DNA of 64,000 bases, from NCBI RefSeq assembly GCF_019393635.1, contig NC_057866.1:12410223-12474222 (forward strand), given 5' to 3'. The notes under the pieces are model-generated. The model saw only the letters and a list, made by a program, of their open reading frames with translations. It was not told the DNA's origin and did not search any database. The stretch is from Dromiciops gliroides. Lineage: Eukaryota; Chordata; Mammalia; Microbiotheria; Microbiotheriidae. The stretch's first letter is position 1. Every line of letters begins with the position of its first letter. Both the position numbers and the translations under genes were made by a program. This document shows, in pieces, positions 54,667 through 64,000 of the stretch.

Positions 54667-57600
54667 TGGGGGGGGTGATCGCGGGGTGGGGGGGATGATT
54701 GGGCTTGGCGGGGGGGGGGGCGGGGGGATGAGGCCTGGGGGGCTCACGTGCTTTGGCCCCCTCCTTCCACGTGGATGACAGCAAGGGGTCGGATTTGTGT
54801 TGTAGGCTGCGGGGGGGGGGGGACTCTGGGAAGGACACGATAGTGAGGAGGTCGGGGCGCAGGGCGGGCAGGCCTTGCCGGGGGAGCCCTTCCCCCAGCT
54901 GCCTGGCCTCCGTTCGCGCTTGTTCATTGCCCCATGGGAGGGCGGCTGGGCTCAGGACCTCTGGATGTTCCCAAAGTTCCCTTGTTGGGAACACGGGGAT
55001 GGGCCCTGAGGGGGATGGGTAGGAAGCCCAGGAGAGGTCCTTTTAAAGGGGGAGGGGGCTCCAGGGTTACTTCCTGGCACTGTGGCTGCCCTTAAGCTAC
55101 TCTGCTGAGATTGAGGGGTCGGTCACCGCATGAAGCAGCAGTAGCACCCAAGACCACAGATTCTAGGTTTTTTTGGCGGGGCAATGAGAGTTAAGTGACT
55201 TGTCTAGGGTCACAGCTAGTGTCAAGTGTCTGAGGCTGGATTTGAACTCAGGACCTCCTGAATGCAGGGCTGGTGCTCTATCCACTTTGCCACCTGGCTG
55301 CCCCCACAGATTCTAGCTATGAAGAAAGACATGGGGGGAGGGTCAGGGGCTGCCTAGTGTTGGGCCCTTGCTCCCGCTCACTCTCTGTCCTCTCTACAGA
55401 CCCTGTACACATACCCTGAAAACTGGCGGGCCTTCAAGGCCCTCATTGCTGCACAGTACAGCGGGGCCCAGATCCGCGTGTTGTCCGCACCTCCCCACTT
55501 CCACTTTGGCCAGACCAACCGCACCCCCGAATTTCTCCGCAAGTTTCCTGCTGGCAAAGTGAGTAGCCACTCTCAGTCTGAGTTCCTCGGGTTCTGTGGG
55601 TGGGAGAAATGGGTCTGAACCCCTGTGTTGGTCTTGCCCTCAGGCTGCTTGGAAGGGGCATAGGGGGTCATTTCTGTGTCTGCTCTCACCGCCAGGTCCC
55701 AGCATTCGAGGGGGATGATGGGTTCTGTGTGTTTGAGAGCAACGCCATCGCACACTACGGTAATCCAAGGGCCAGGGGAGCCGGGTGGCTTCAGAAAGGG
55801 GGGGAGGCTGTTCTGGGCATGGGGGACCTGCAGAGGCTGACCTCCCCCCCCCCCTTGTGTAGTGAGCAATGATGAGCTTCGGGGCTCGACTCCAGAGGCA
55901 GCTGCTCAGGTCATCCAGTGGGTGAGCTTTGCTGACAGTGACATTGTTCCTCCAGCCAGTACCTGGGTGTTCCCCACACTGGGCATCATGCACCACAACA
56001 AACAGGTGAGCTCTGGGAGTGGGAAGGTGGGGCGTGATGAGAGATGCTGACCAGGCTCCTCTGGGCCACCAAGGCCTTTCGTGGCCTGGCCTCAGCCTTC
56101 CTTTCTCTCTGGCTGCCTCCCATACCTCACCCCGCAGACATGTGTTGTCTTCATCCCTGGAGTATAAGCTCATTGAGGGCAGGGACTCTGGCTGGCATCT
56201 CTGGCACCTGCCACTGGAGAGGGACTGGGGCCAGGAAGGAGCATGGGGGGGATCCCAGCAGGTAGAAGGAGCCTCGGGTCATCCAGTCTTCCCTCCTTCT
56301 GTGGAAGAGTCGCCCGCCCCAGGGCCTCAGTAGCTGAGCCTGCAGAAGACTTGGTTCTCATGGGAAAGTGTGCGATGCCCGGCGGGGGGGGGGGGGGGCC
56401 TCAGGACCTTCCGTCTCTGACCTCGGTCAGGTGATCTCCCTGCTCTGGCCTCAGTTTCTTGCTCCGCAAGGGAGGGGGTTGGACCAGATGACCTTGAAGA
56501 TTCCTTCTAGCTCTGCACCCTTTGGTTTCTAAATTGGGAGAAGTTGGCATTGGAAAGAGGCTTCAGAAGGCACCGAGTGCGCGAGGCCAAGTCTGAACAC
56601 AGCACCGGCAGCTGCTGGGCCCCAGCGCATTTCCTCTCTGACCTCTTGGCTTCAGTGTTGGGGGGGGGGGCTGACCCTGACCTGCTCTCCCCCACAGGGC
56701 CTGTCCAGGTCACATGATCAGGGCCGCCCCACAGGAGAATGGGCGTCTGGAAGGGGCCAAACACAGGAGACCACCACCCTGGCAAGGCCACATTCAGCCC
56801 AGAGGGCTGAGCTGCAGGGATGGAGTGTGGCTGGACCTTAGGGGTCGGGGCCACCTGAGGTCACTGTTTGATTCTCTCTCTCAGGCCACAGAGAACGCCA
56901 AAGAGGAGGTGAGGCGAGTTCTTGGGCTCCTGGACACTCACCTGAAGACTCGGACTTTCCTGGTGGGGGAGCGCGTGACTCTGGCTGACATCACCGTCGT
57001 GTGCACCCTCTTGTGGCTCTATAAGCAGGCGAGTGGGGCAGCAGCGTGGGCAGGGACAGACAGCTGGCCTGGCCGGGGCGAGCCTGCTCTGGGAATTCCT
57101 GGGTTCCTCTGTTTTCCTCCTGATTTTTGAGACTCCCGGGGACTCTGCTGCTTGGAGCTTTTCCTTCACCAGGTTTCCTGGGAAGAAAGGAGGGGGTCAC
57201 TGCTTGCCAGAATCCTGCCCCCAGAGAGCCCCCAACTCTCAGGATAATTTGGTTCAGGACAGCTAATGCCCAGGCGTGTTGCCTTCTCCGTTGGAGGAGG
57301 GAGATGGAAGTCATGGCTATTAGCACTGAGGGGAAGGCTCTGGGGCCAGCCCAGCTCTGACCCCCCTCCTGCGTGTGTCCTTCCAGGTCCTAGAGCCATC
57401 CTTCCGGCAAGCCTTTCCCAACACCAACCGCTGGTTCCTCACCTGCATTCACCAGCCCCAGTTCCGGGCGATCTTGGGAGAGGTGAAGCTCTGTGAGAAG
57501 ATGGCGCAGTTTGACGGTATGCGTGAGGGCTGGAATGGAGGAGCAGCGGGTGGTTATTGAGTTATTGGAAGGGGAATGGATGGTGTGGGGGGCCTTTGTG

Positions 57601-60600
57601 ACCCTTTTCCACTGCATCCTCCCCCTACCTCCTCTCAGAACTGCATCCCTTATAACAAAGAATTCCAAAAGAGGAGGGGAAAGCTGGCGTCATGGGCAGT
57701 ATTCCACGTCCGTGGCCCCCCACTTCTGCAAAAGAGATGGAGGCAGGCATCTTGTAGGTCCTTTGGGGCCAAGCTAAGTTGTCGTAATTCCTCATTGGCC
57801 CTTGTGTTCATAGCCGTTCCCCACCCACTGGGGTATCAACAAAAAGAATTTGGGGGTAGATTGTTCTTCCTGAAATGTTGTCATTGAGCTTTCCTAGCAG
57901 TGGCTCAGGGTCAAAGGTTCTGGGCCATGTTTGAGTCTCTTCTTCAGTATCCTTCAGTTCATAGCTCAGCCTTCCTGCAGGCCTCCCACCCCCTTTGCTG
58001 GCTGATTGGTGAGCATGTGGGGTGAGTGGTCATTGGTCCTTGTGTATTCGGGGAAGGCTCTCCCATTACTTGCCTCAGTCATCTTGACAGGCAGATCCTT
58101 GTCAGAGATACTTGAAGCACAGGTTTTCCCTCTTGGCTGCTTTGTTTTTGTTTATACAGAAACTTGGGGTTCTTTGATCCACTTCTCTTCTCATTTTTGG
58201 TGGGCCGATCTTTGATTTGTCAGGCCAGCGCCCTGTTAGCCCTCCATATGGTAGGCCGTGTAAGGTGTTAGTCTCAATCTGATTTCTGCAGGATACTTGC
58301 CAGCCATTCTGGCCAAATAGGAATTTAGTGAAGCCTGAGGCACTGTGCCGCCATCTTTTCATCTTCCTGCTGACCCACTTTTCTGCCCCTGAGGCTTTGA
58401 TGGTGGCCGCTTTCTTGGAGAGCAGGTGCTACCAAAGCACCTTATTGCTCTTAGAGCCATCAGAGGTGGGCTTTAGAGGGACCTGTTTCTCCTTTTCTCT
58501 AGCTAAAAAGTTTGCCGAGAGTCAGCCCAAGAAGGAGGTCCCAAGAAAAGAGAAGGGACAGCGAGAAGAGAAGCAGAAGGCCCAGGCAGAGCGGAAGGAA
58601 GAGAAGAAGGCGGCCGCAGCCCCCAGCCCCGCGGAGGAGATGGACGAGTGTGAGCAGGCTCTGGCTGCAGAGCCCAAGGCCAAGGATCCCTTTGCTCAGC
58701 TGCCCAAGAGGTAGGAGGACCCCCACCCCCTGAATCCATGGGGAGGTCACTGTCTGGCTCATGAGAGCCAGGCCCCTGCTTCAGAGCTGCCTGTTGAGGG
58801 GGGGTTGGTGAGGAGAGGTGACGCAGCCCTTATTTGCCTGCAGCGGGAAAAGTAGGGCCAGGGCAGCATTTGGGGAGAGAGTGCGCCTCCTGTTTCAGGT
58901 GTCTGCAGCATCCACCTTGAGGTGTCTGAAAGGCAGTTGTAGATGTGAGGGTGGAGGGAGGTCAGGCTGGATGAGTAGAGCAGAAGGTCATAGGCATAGA
59001 GATGAGAATTGAAAGGTCACCAAGAGGAAGAGGTGGGGTCTTCAGGCCAGAAGTGAGTGCTCCTGGGGCTGCCCGTGTCTGGATGGATCGCAATGTGCCC
59101 CCAGAGCTTGTGGGGATCACTGGTCATGCTGACTTCACTTGTTTTTGTTTTGTTTGTTTTGTGGAGCAATGAGGGTTAAGTGACTTGCCCAGGGTTACAC
59201 AGCTAGTAGGTGTCAAGTGCCTGAGGCCAGATTTGAACTCAGGTCCTCCTGAATCCAGGGCCGGTGCTTTATCCACTGTGCCACCTAGCTGCCTCTGCTG
59301 ACTTCACTCTTAACTGTCAGTTGGGCCCAGAGACCCCAGACCATTCTTTAGAGGCAGCTGGGGCCTGCAGTTGGGATGAGTGGACAATCCCCTCCTTAAT
59401 CACCAAGTTTGGCTTCCTCACCCTAATCTAGGGTTGCACGTGCATTGAGCGTGCTAGTGGGCTTTGCTCCCACCAGAGCATTGGTGGCCCTCAGGTGGGG
59501 GAGGGGAGGCCCAGAAGGCTGAGGGTGTCAGACCTCTGGGTCTCCGTTTCCTTGTCTGCAGAGAGAGGCATTGGATAGATTGGGCTTCTTGTTCTTAGCC
59601 TTTGCTGAGCAGCGGAAGGAAATAATGAAAGTTAAGGTGTGATCTTTTTCCATCCAAGGACTCCAGGCAAGGTGATTTTGAAGAGTCCTTCAGGCTTTAA
59701 ATCTAAGCTCTCTGTAGGCACCAAAATGAATCTTTTTTTTTTTTAATTTTTAAATTTTTAAATTTTTTTTTACATATAAGGTATTTTATTTTTTCCGTTA
59801 CATGTAAAGATAGTTCTCAACTTTTGTTTATACAAGCTTTACAATTTCAGATTTTTCTCCCTCCCTCCCCCCTCCCCTAGACAGCAGGTAATCTGATATA
59901 GGTTATATCTATATACATATAGATATATCTATATATCTATACACATAATAGCATTAATCCTATTTCTGCATTAATCCCGTTATAAGAGAAAAAATCAGAT
60001 CAGTAATGCAAAACCTCAAGATAGAAAAAAAAAACCAGCACCCAAAACAAAAGAAATAGCATGGTTTATTCAGCATCTATACTCTGCAGTTCTTTTTTTT
60101 TCTTGGATTTGGAGATCCTCTTCTAACATGAGTTCCCTGGAACTCTTCTGTACCATTGCATCGGTGAGAAGAATCTAGTCCATCACAGAAGGTCAACACT
60201 CAATGTTGATGATACTGTGTACAATGTTCTTCTGGTTCTGCTCATCTCACTCATCATCAGCTCACGTAAGACCCTCCAGGTTTCTCTGAACTCCTCCTGT
60301 TCACAAAATGAATCTCTCTTGCAAAATAATTTTTCTCTCTGACAGTGGGATTAATTTGTTCTTGTGCTGAAATGCCCTTGGCTTCCCCTTTCTCCAGGAG
60401 GTGTCCCTGGATGATGTGTTAGGAAAGCTTGTCTATTTGGAGCTCTCGAGGAGGCCCCACTGAGGCATTCACCCTCTCCCTCCTTGGATCCAGAGACAGA
60501 TGGGGCTCTGCACTGTTTTCTTTTTTCCTTAATAAGTTTTTATTGCCTTTTTCACAGCACCATAATTTCCCCCACTGTCTTTCCCTCCCACTCACTCAGC

Positions 60601-62630
60601 CAGTCTCCTCATGGAGTATTTTTTATCAGACAAAAAGAAGAGGAAAAACTGAATCTGATGATGAATGCATTGAAACAGTCAGACCATGTGGTAGTGTTGA
60701 GTGCTGTGGACTTCCAGCTTCCAAGGGTTCCTCTCCTCAGTCAGGCTCGGTGCCCTCCCTTGTGGTCTTAGGGTGCTTCTTTCCAGGGGGGTGAGAGTCG
60801 TCCCTGTCCTCCTGGTCCTGCCTCAGGTCACCCGCGTGTCCCATCTGTTATAGCTCAGTCACATATCAGGATACCCTTGTGTCCGACCCCCCCCCCCCTG
60901 CCCTGACTGTGTGTGGTGGCTCTGAGAGGGGGCACCTGCGCTGTCACAGGAAATGCTGGCAGCAACATTTTCAGTTCTAAACAGACTAGCAGTTGTCACT
61001 GGCCAGGACCCTGCAGTCCCTTATAAGAGACTGGCTTGCCCTCTGAGCACAGTGGTTTGGGGTGGGCTTGGCTCCCAGTGTAGAGTGGCTGGGGGTGATG
61101 GAGTGATGGCAAGTTGGCAGGCCTTGGAGTCAGGAGGCCTGTCTTCAGATCCTCACCTGAGTATCCCCAGTTGTAAAATGGGATAATAATAACAATTGGG
61201 ACTTTGTAGAGGCCAGTGATTGTGGTGTTAAGTACAGGAGGTCTCCTGGCGGTGACTGGGGGCTCAGAATGCATCCTCCTTTGTTCTGAAGGCAGTAGGA
61301 AGCCACAGGAGTGTGTGTAGTGGAGAGACCAGGACCTGGCTCAGATCACCAGGCTGTAGCCTCAGCTGGAGGCCCAGTGTTCTCCACTGCACCCCCTGGT
61401 TCCCAGAAACCGAGGGCAGTGCCCGTGAAAGGAAAGTGCCCGATGGGCAGCAGGAGGGGTTCCTTTGGGTGTCGAGGACCTGTGTCGGGACATGTGGGTG
61501 CCCTTCCCCAGGCCAGTGGCTGCCTGGGCTCTGCTGGAGCTTGGGGACCGGGTTTCTGGGACTTCAGCTGCTCTCCTGAGGACTGGAGCCTGCAGATGGG
61601 ACAGGATGGACGCCAGGGGGCAGCAGTGACCCGCCCCTGGAGCCTTCTCTTTCCCTCAGAATGGAAGTAGGGGAAAGGGGCTGTTGGGAGCATGCAGCCC
61701 CTGCGCCCGGCCTGCCTGGCCAGCTTAGTCACTTCCCCATGACTCTCTGGGCCTCGCTGCTGCTGCTTGCCCTGCGTTTGAAGCTAGGAAAGCTTGTATC
61801 CAAGTGATTACAAATGCTTTTTATACCTGGCTCTCCCTGAGCAGTGACAAGGTTAAGCCCACACCATGTCACCTTGTCAGACCCCCCCCCCCCCCGCCCC
61901 TGCCCTGCACCCCCATCGCTCCAGCCGTGCGACCTCCACTAGGTCCAGTTTACTGTCTTCTGCACTGACCCGCCTGCTTGTTTTTTGCCTCCCCCAGTAC
62001 CTTTGTGTTGGATGAGTTTAAGCGAAAATACTCCAACGAAGACACGCTGACGGTGGCCCTGCCGTACTTCTGGGAGCATTTCGACCGCGAGGGCTGGTCC
62101 TTGTGGTACGCCGAGTATCGCTTCCCCCAGGAACTCAGCCAGACCTTCATGAGCTGCAACCTCATCACTGGTGAGTGGGGGGAGGGGCAGGAGTGGCTGG
62201 GCGGTTGGTGGGATGTGGCCGCAGGCTGACGGTTCCTCTCCCCCAGGTATGTTCCAGCGCCTGGACAAGCTGAGGAAGAACGCCTTCGCCAGCGTCATCC
62301 TCTTCGGCACCAACAACGACAGCGCCATTTCTGGCGTCTGGGTTTTTCGGGGCCAGGAGCTTGCCTTCCCGGTGAGCTGGGGTACAGGGGCGCGACAGGG
62401 TGTGAGGACACAGGGGGGGGGGGGCAGGGCCTCACCAGAGCCGTCACTAACCGCTAGTCTTTGCTTTACAGCTAAGCCCAGATTGGCAGGTGGACTACGA
62501 GTCCTACACATGGCGCAAGCTGGATCCCGGCAGTGAGGAGGCCCAGACGATGGTCAAAGAATACTTCTCCTGGGAGGGGGCCTTCCAGCACGTTGGCAAA
62601 CCCTTCAATCAGGGCAAGATCTTCAAGTGA
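54201..62630 (+). CDS. EEF1G: Translation elongation factor 1 gamma
   Basis: Structural subunit of the cytosolic eEF1B nucleotide-exchange complex, anchoring eEF1Bbeta and eEF1Balpha for recycling of eEF1A-GDP. Exons: 54201-54212, 55400-55558, 55696-55759, 55863-56005, 56885-57028, 57387-57516, 58503-58710, 61998-62170, 62247-62371, 62472-62630; 438 aa (human 437). Exon 1 encodes only MAAG. Domains: GST-like N-domain (about 2-84), GST-like C-domain (about 90-216; [21 protein letters not shown]), a Lys/Glu-rich linker (about 220-275) and the conserved EF1G C-terminal domain ([43 protein letters not shown] end). Intron 5 (57029-57386) uses a GC donor (CAG|GCGAGT) with a normal acceptor; the frame excludes the nearby GTGGGG at 57033. 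Intron 7 is 3.3 kb and repeat-rich. Confidence 0.97.
54625..54664 (+). repeat. (GT)20 microsatellite (EEF1G intron 1)
   Basis: Twenty uninterrupted GT units, 412 bases after the exon 1 donor, followed by G-rich runs at 54667-54730. Perfect length suggests it is polymorphic. Confidence 0.95.
55167..55303 (-). mobile_element. Marsupial tRNA-derived SINE in EEF1G intron 1, antisense
   Basis: Reverse complement of the family, flanked by a perfect 13-bp duplication CCACAGATTCTAG (55154-55166 and 55304-55316). It lies about 95 bases upstream of exon 2. Confidence 0.92.
56060..56205 (+). repeat. LINE-2 3' end in EEF1G intron 4
   Basis: CTGGCTGCCTCCCATACCTC, GAGTATAAGCTCATTGAGGG and CAGGGACTCTGGC are the usual L2 3'-end wording in sense orientation. 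Confidence 0.55.
57600..57900 (-). mobile_element. Old L1 3'-end-like fragment in EEF1G intron 6, antisense
   Basis: CTGCATCCCTTATAACAAAGAATTCC, then AAAAGAGGAGGGGAAAGC, and later GGCATCTTGTAGGTCCTTTGGGGCCAAGCT fit an older marsupial L1 3' region. Related fragments are at 9205-9300 and 60515-60700. Confidence 0.45.
58250..58490. other. Unassigned sequence before EEF1G exon 7
   Basis: The minus strand carries an open stretch ([20 protein letters not shown] and onward, 58102-58362) and looks like decayed coding sequence, possibly a retrocopy, but I recognise no parent. No repeat family was recognised. Confidence 0.25.
59140..59295 (-). mobile_element. Marsupial tRNA-derived SINE in EEF1G intron 7, antisense
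   Basis: Reverse complement of the family, flanked by a perfect 13-bp duplication TGCTGACTTCACT (59127-59139 and 59296-59308). Confidence 0.92.
59734..60303 (-). mobile_element. 5'-truncated L1 insertion in EEF1G intron 7, antisense, with perfect target duplication
   Basis: Poly-T from 59734, L1 3' UTR and the extreme C-terminal end of ORF2, about 570 bases. CAAAATGAATCT flanks it at 59722-59733 and 60304-60315, so this is a complete truncated insertion event. It contains an AT-rich TATATCTATA stretch near 59905-59945. Confidence 0.92.
60515..60700 (-). mobile_element. Old L1 3'-end-like fragment in EEF1G intron 7
   Basis: AATAAGTTTTTATTGCCTTTTTCACAGCACC, then TCCCTCCCACTCACTCAGCC and ATCAGACAAAAAGAAGAGG match the older family also seen at 9205 and 57600. 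Degraded. Confidence 0.4.
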
Positions 62631-62688
62631 CCACCCCCTGCTGCCGCCACCTAGCGGCCTGCTTCCTCCTCTGCAGGGAGGGCCAGTC

Positions 62689-62694
62689 ATTAAA
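62689..62694 (+). terminator. EEF1G: EEF1G poly(A) signal ATTAAA
   Basis: ATTAAA lies 59 bases after the stop. No AATAAA occurs between the stop and 62900, so the common variant signal appears to be used. Confidence 0.8.
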
Positions 62695-62719
62695 CGAAAC
62701 TGATCACAATCCCAGCTGA

Positions 62720-64000
62720 GCGTCCCCCTCATTCAGGGCTCCAGGGTCCTGGTCCTTCCCCCACAGCATCAGCCTCTGTCCTCTCCACCTCTTTTCATAG
62801 GGGGGTGTCTTTTAAAGAGCATGGGATTGTGAGTGTACAGTATGGGGGGGTTACATCTGCTCAGCAGGACTGATGAGAGCAGGGCGTGTCCATCGCGGCC
62901 CGTTAGGGGCTGTGCTGGATTGTAGAGGTGAGTGCTGTACCTCTGGCCATTAACCTGTGACTGGCCAGGTCACTTCATGGCCCCAGGCCCTAGTTTGCTT
63001 GTCTGTAAACAGCTTGCCCAGATTGGCCTTTGAGGGCTCTTCCAGCTGTAGATAAATCTTTTTTTTTTTTTAATGTTATTTTTTAAGCTAAGGTTTTTTT
63101 TAATTTAATTTAATTTTTTATTTTTGCAGGGCAATGAGGGTTAAGTGACTTGCCCAGGGTCACACAGCTAGTTAAGTGTCATGTGTCTGAGGCTGGATTT
63201 GAACTCCGGTACTCCTGAATCCAAGGCCAGTGCTTTATCCACTACGCCACCTAGCTGCCCCCGTAGATAAATCTTAACATTCATCCACCCTGCTCCTGTT
63301 CTGCCCGGGCAGAGAGTGTCCGCACTTTGTGGAGATCGTAGCTCCCACTGTGAGAGACCTTGGTTCCATCTCTTTCTGATATCACACCTGAGCACCCTAA
63401 TGCTTCTCCTTGGCCAGTGGGTGTCTTTGGAAAGAGGGAGGGGCCTCTGCCTCCCCCCACCCAGCTCCTTGTACTTTGGGCTCATAGCCCAGATGTGGCT
63501 CTCCCGATCCCTTCTCCATTCTACCCATGGGCCAATCAGAAGGCCTCTAAGCCTGGGCCTGGGGTCCTGCAGGACCTCCTGCCCTGAGGGATCTCTGCTA
63601 TCCTTTCCACCTTGGGTCCTTCCTGGCCTCATCCCAGTCTAGCACCCAGGGTTGGTGGTTTCTTGGGGACAGTGTGCCCATTTCTGACCTTTACCCAGCT
63701 TCCACTTCGATGGGGCCCTGCCCCTGCCCTCAGGTGGAGCTGGGCCTTGGCCTCCAAGAACCTAACTCTCCTCCCTTGTGCCCGGCCCCTCTAGGCCCCC
63801 TAGAATGGGCTCAGGTGATAAGGGAGACTTCAAGGCTCCATTTTCTCCCCCAAGAAGTGGGAAGTGACAGTGGGTCACTGTCCTAGCCAGACCCTCTCCC
63901 CCAAATGAAGTCATGGTGCATTAAGACCTCAGCCTGGGCCTGGCCGTGCTGCTCATTGGCAGACGCCCCACTTATGCAAAGCCCACCCCATGTCCCTCCC
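62720..64000. other. Region downstream of EEF1G, no gene seen
   Basis: Apart from the SINE at 63061-63262 this is unique sequence without convincing exons. In human the next gene on this side is AHNAK, which could begin beyond the window. A CCAAT at 63532 in an otherwise plain context is not enough to call a promoter. Confidence 0.5.
63061..63262 (-). mobile_element. Marsupial tRNA-derived SINE downstream of EEF1G, antisense
   Basis: Long T/A-rich tail (63061-63128), then the reverse complement of the family to ACCTAGCTGCCCCC. It is flanked by a perfect 13-bp duplication GTAGATAAATCTT (63048-63060 and 63263-63275). Confidence 0.92.

Noticed and set aside
58102-58490. Processed pseudogene in EEF1G intron 6
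   Set aside because: Patches of Lys/Arg-rich codons on the minus strand look coding-like, but no parent gene could be named and no poly-A or target duplication was found; left as unassigned.

Overview
The window is nuclear DNA from a marsupial mammal. The genes are vertebrate, with GT-AG introns, CpG-island promoters and AATAAA signals, and the proteins are close to human. The repeats are marsupial: about ten copies of a short tRNA-derived SINE (GGGGCAGCTAGGTGGCGCAG head, internal Pol III B-box, CACTAAAAA tail) and several 5'-truncated L1 3' ends of the marsupial type. The SINE looks like the Australian-marsupial WSINE1/MAR group, so an australidelphian is likely, but the species cannot be fixed from sequence alone. 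I saw no retrovirus, no CRISPR array and no bacterial or viral material.

Eight protein-coding genes lie in the order INTS5 (+, 5' end cut off), GANAB (+), B3GAT3 (+), ROM1 (-), EML3 (+), MTA2 (+), TUT1 (+), EEF1G (+). This is the order of the human 11q12.3 cluster, read from its INTS5 side. Exon maps were rebuilt by hand from splice sites and reading phase. The predicted proteins are 941 (963 with the cassette exon), 335, 350, 916, 664, 849 and 438 aa for GANAB through EEF1G, each within about 3 percent of the human length as I remember it. All introns are GT-AG except EEF1G intron 5, which is GC-AG.

Layout: 1-3770 is an L1 3' end in the INTS5 intron, then the large INTS5 last exon. 3780-14200 is GANAB with its promoter. 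14200-17850 is B3GAT3. 17990-19780 is ROM1, tail-to-tail with B3GAT3 and head-to-head with EML3. 20280-32250 is EML3, whose 2.4-kb intron 4 holds a 151-bp inverted repeat. 32480-42270 is MTA2 with a compact CpG-island promoter. 42270-50905 is an intergenic region and TUT1. 50905-54180 is mostly degraded L1 with three nested SINEs. 54180-62700 is EEF1G with repeat-rich introns. 62700-64000 is non-genic apart from one SINE.

The genes do not form one pathway. GANAB (ER glycoprotein quality control) and B3GAT3 (Golgi proteoglycan linker) are both secretory-pathway enzymes. INTS5 and TUT1 both act on small RNAs. MTA2 is a chromatin factor, EML3 a microtubule factor, EEF1G a translation factor, and ROM1 is a rod photoreceptor gene embedded among housekeeping genes. 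The clearest second-look items are a SINE whose target-site duplication copied the GANAB exon 2 splice donor, the EML3 intronic inverted repeat, a conserved in-frame GANAB cassette exon followed by a CA repeat, the EEF1G GC-AG intron, and paired promoter motifs at MTA2, TUT1, B3GAT3 and ROM1. I found no convincing novel gene system.
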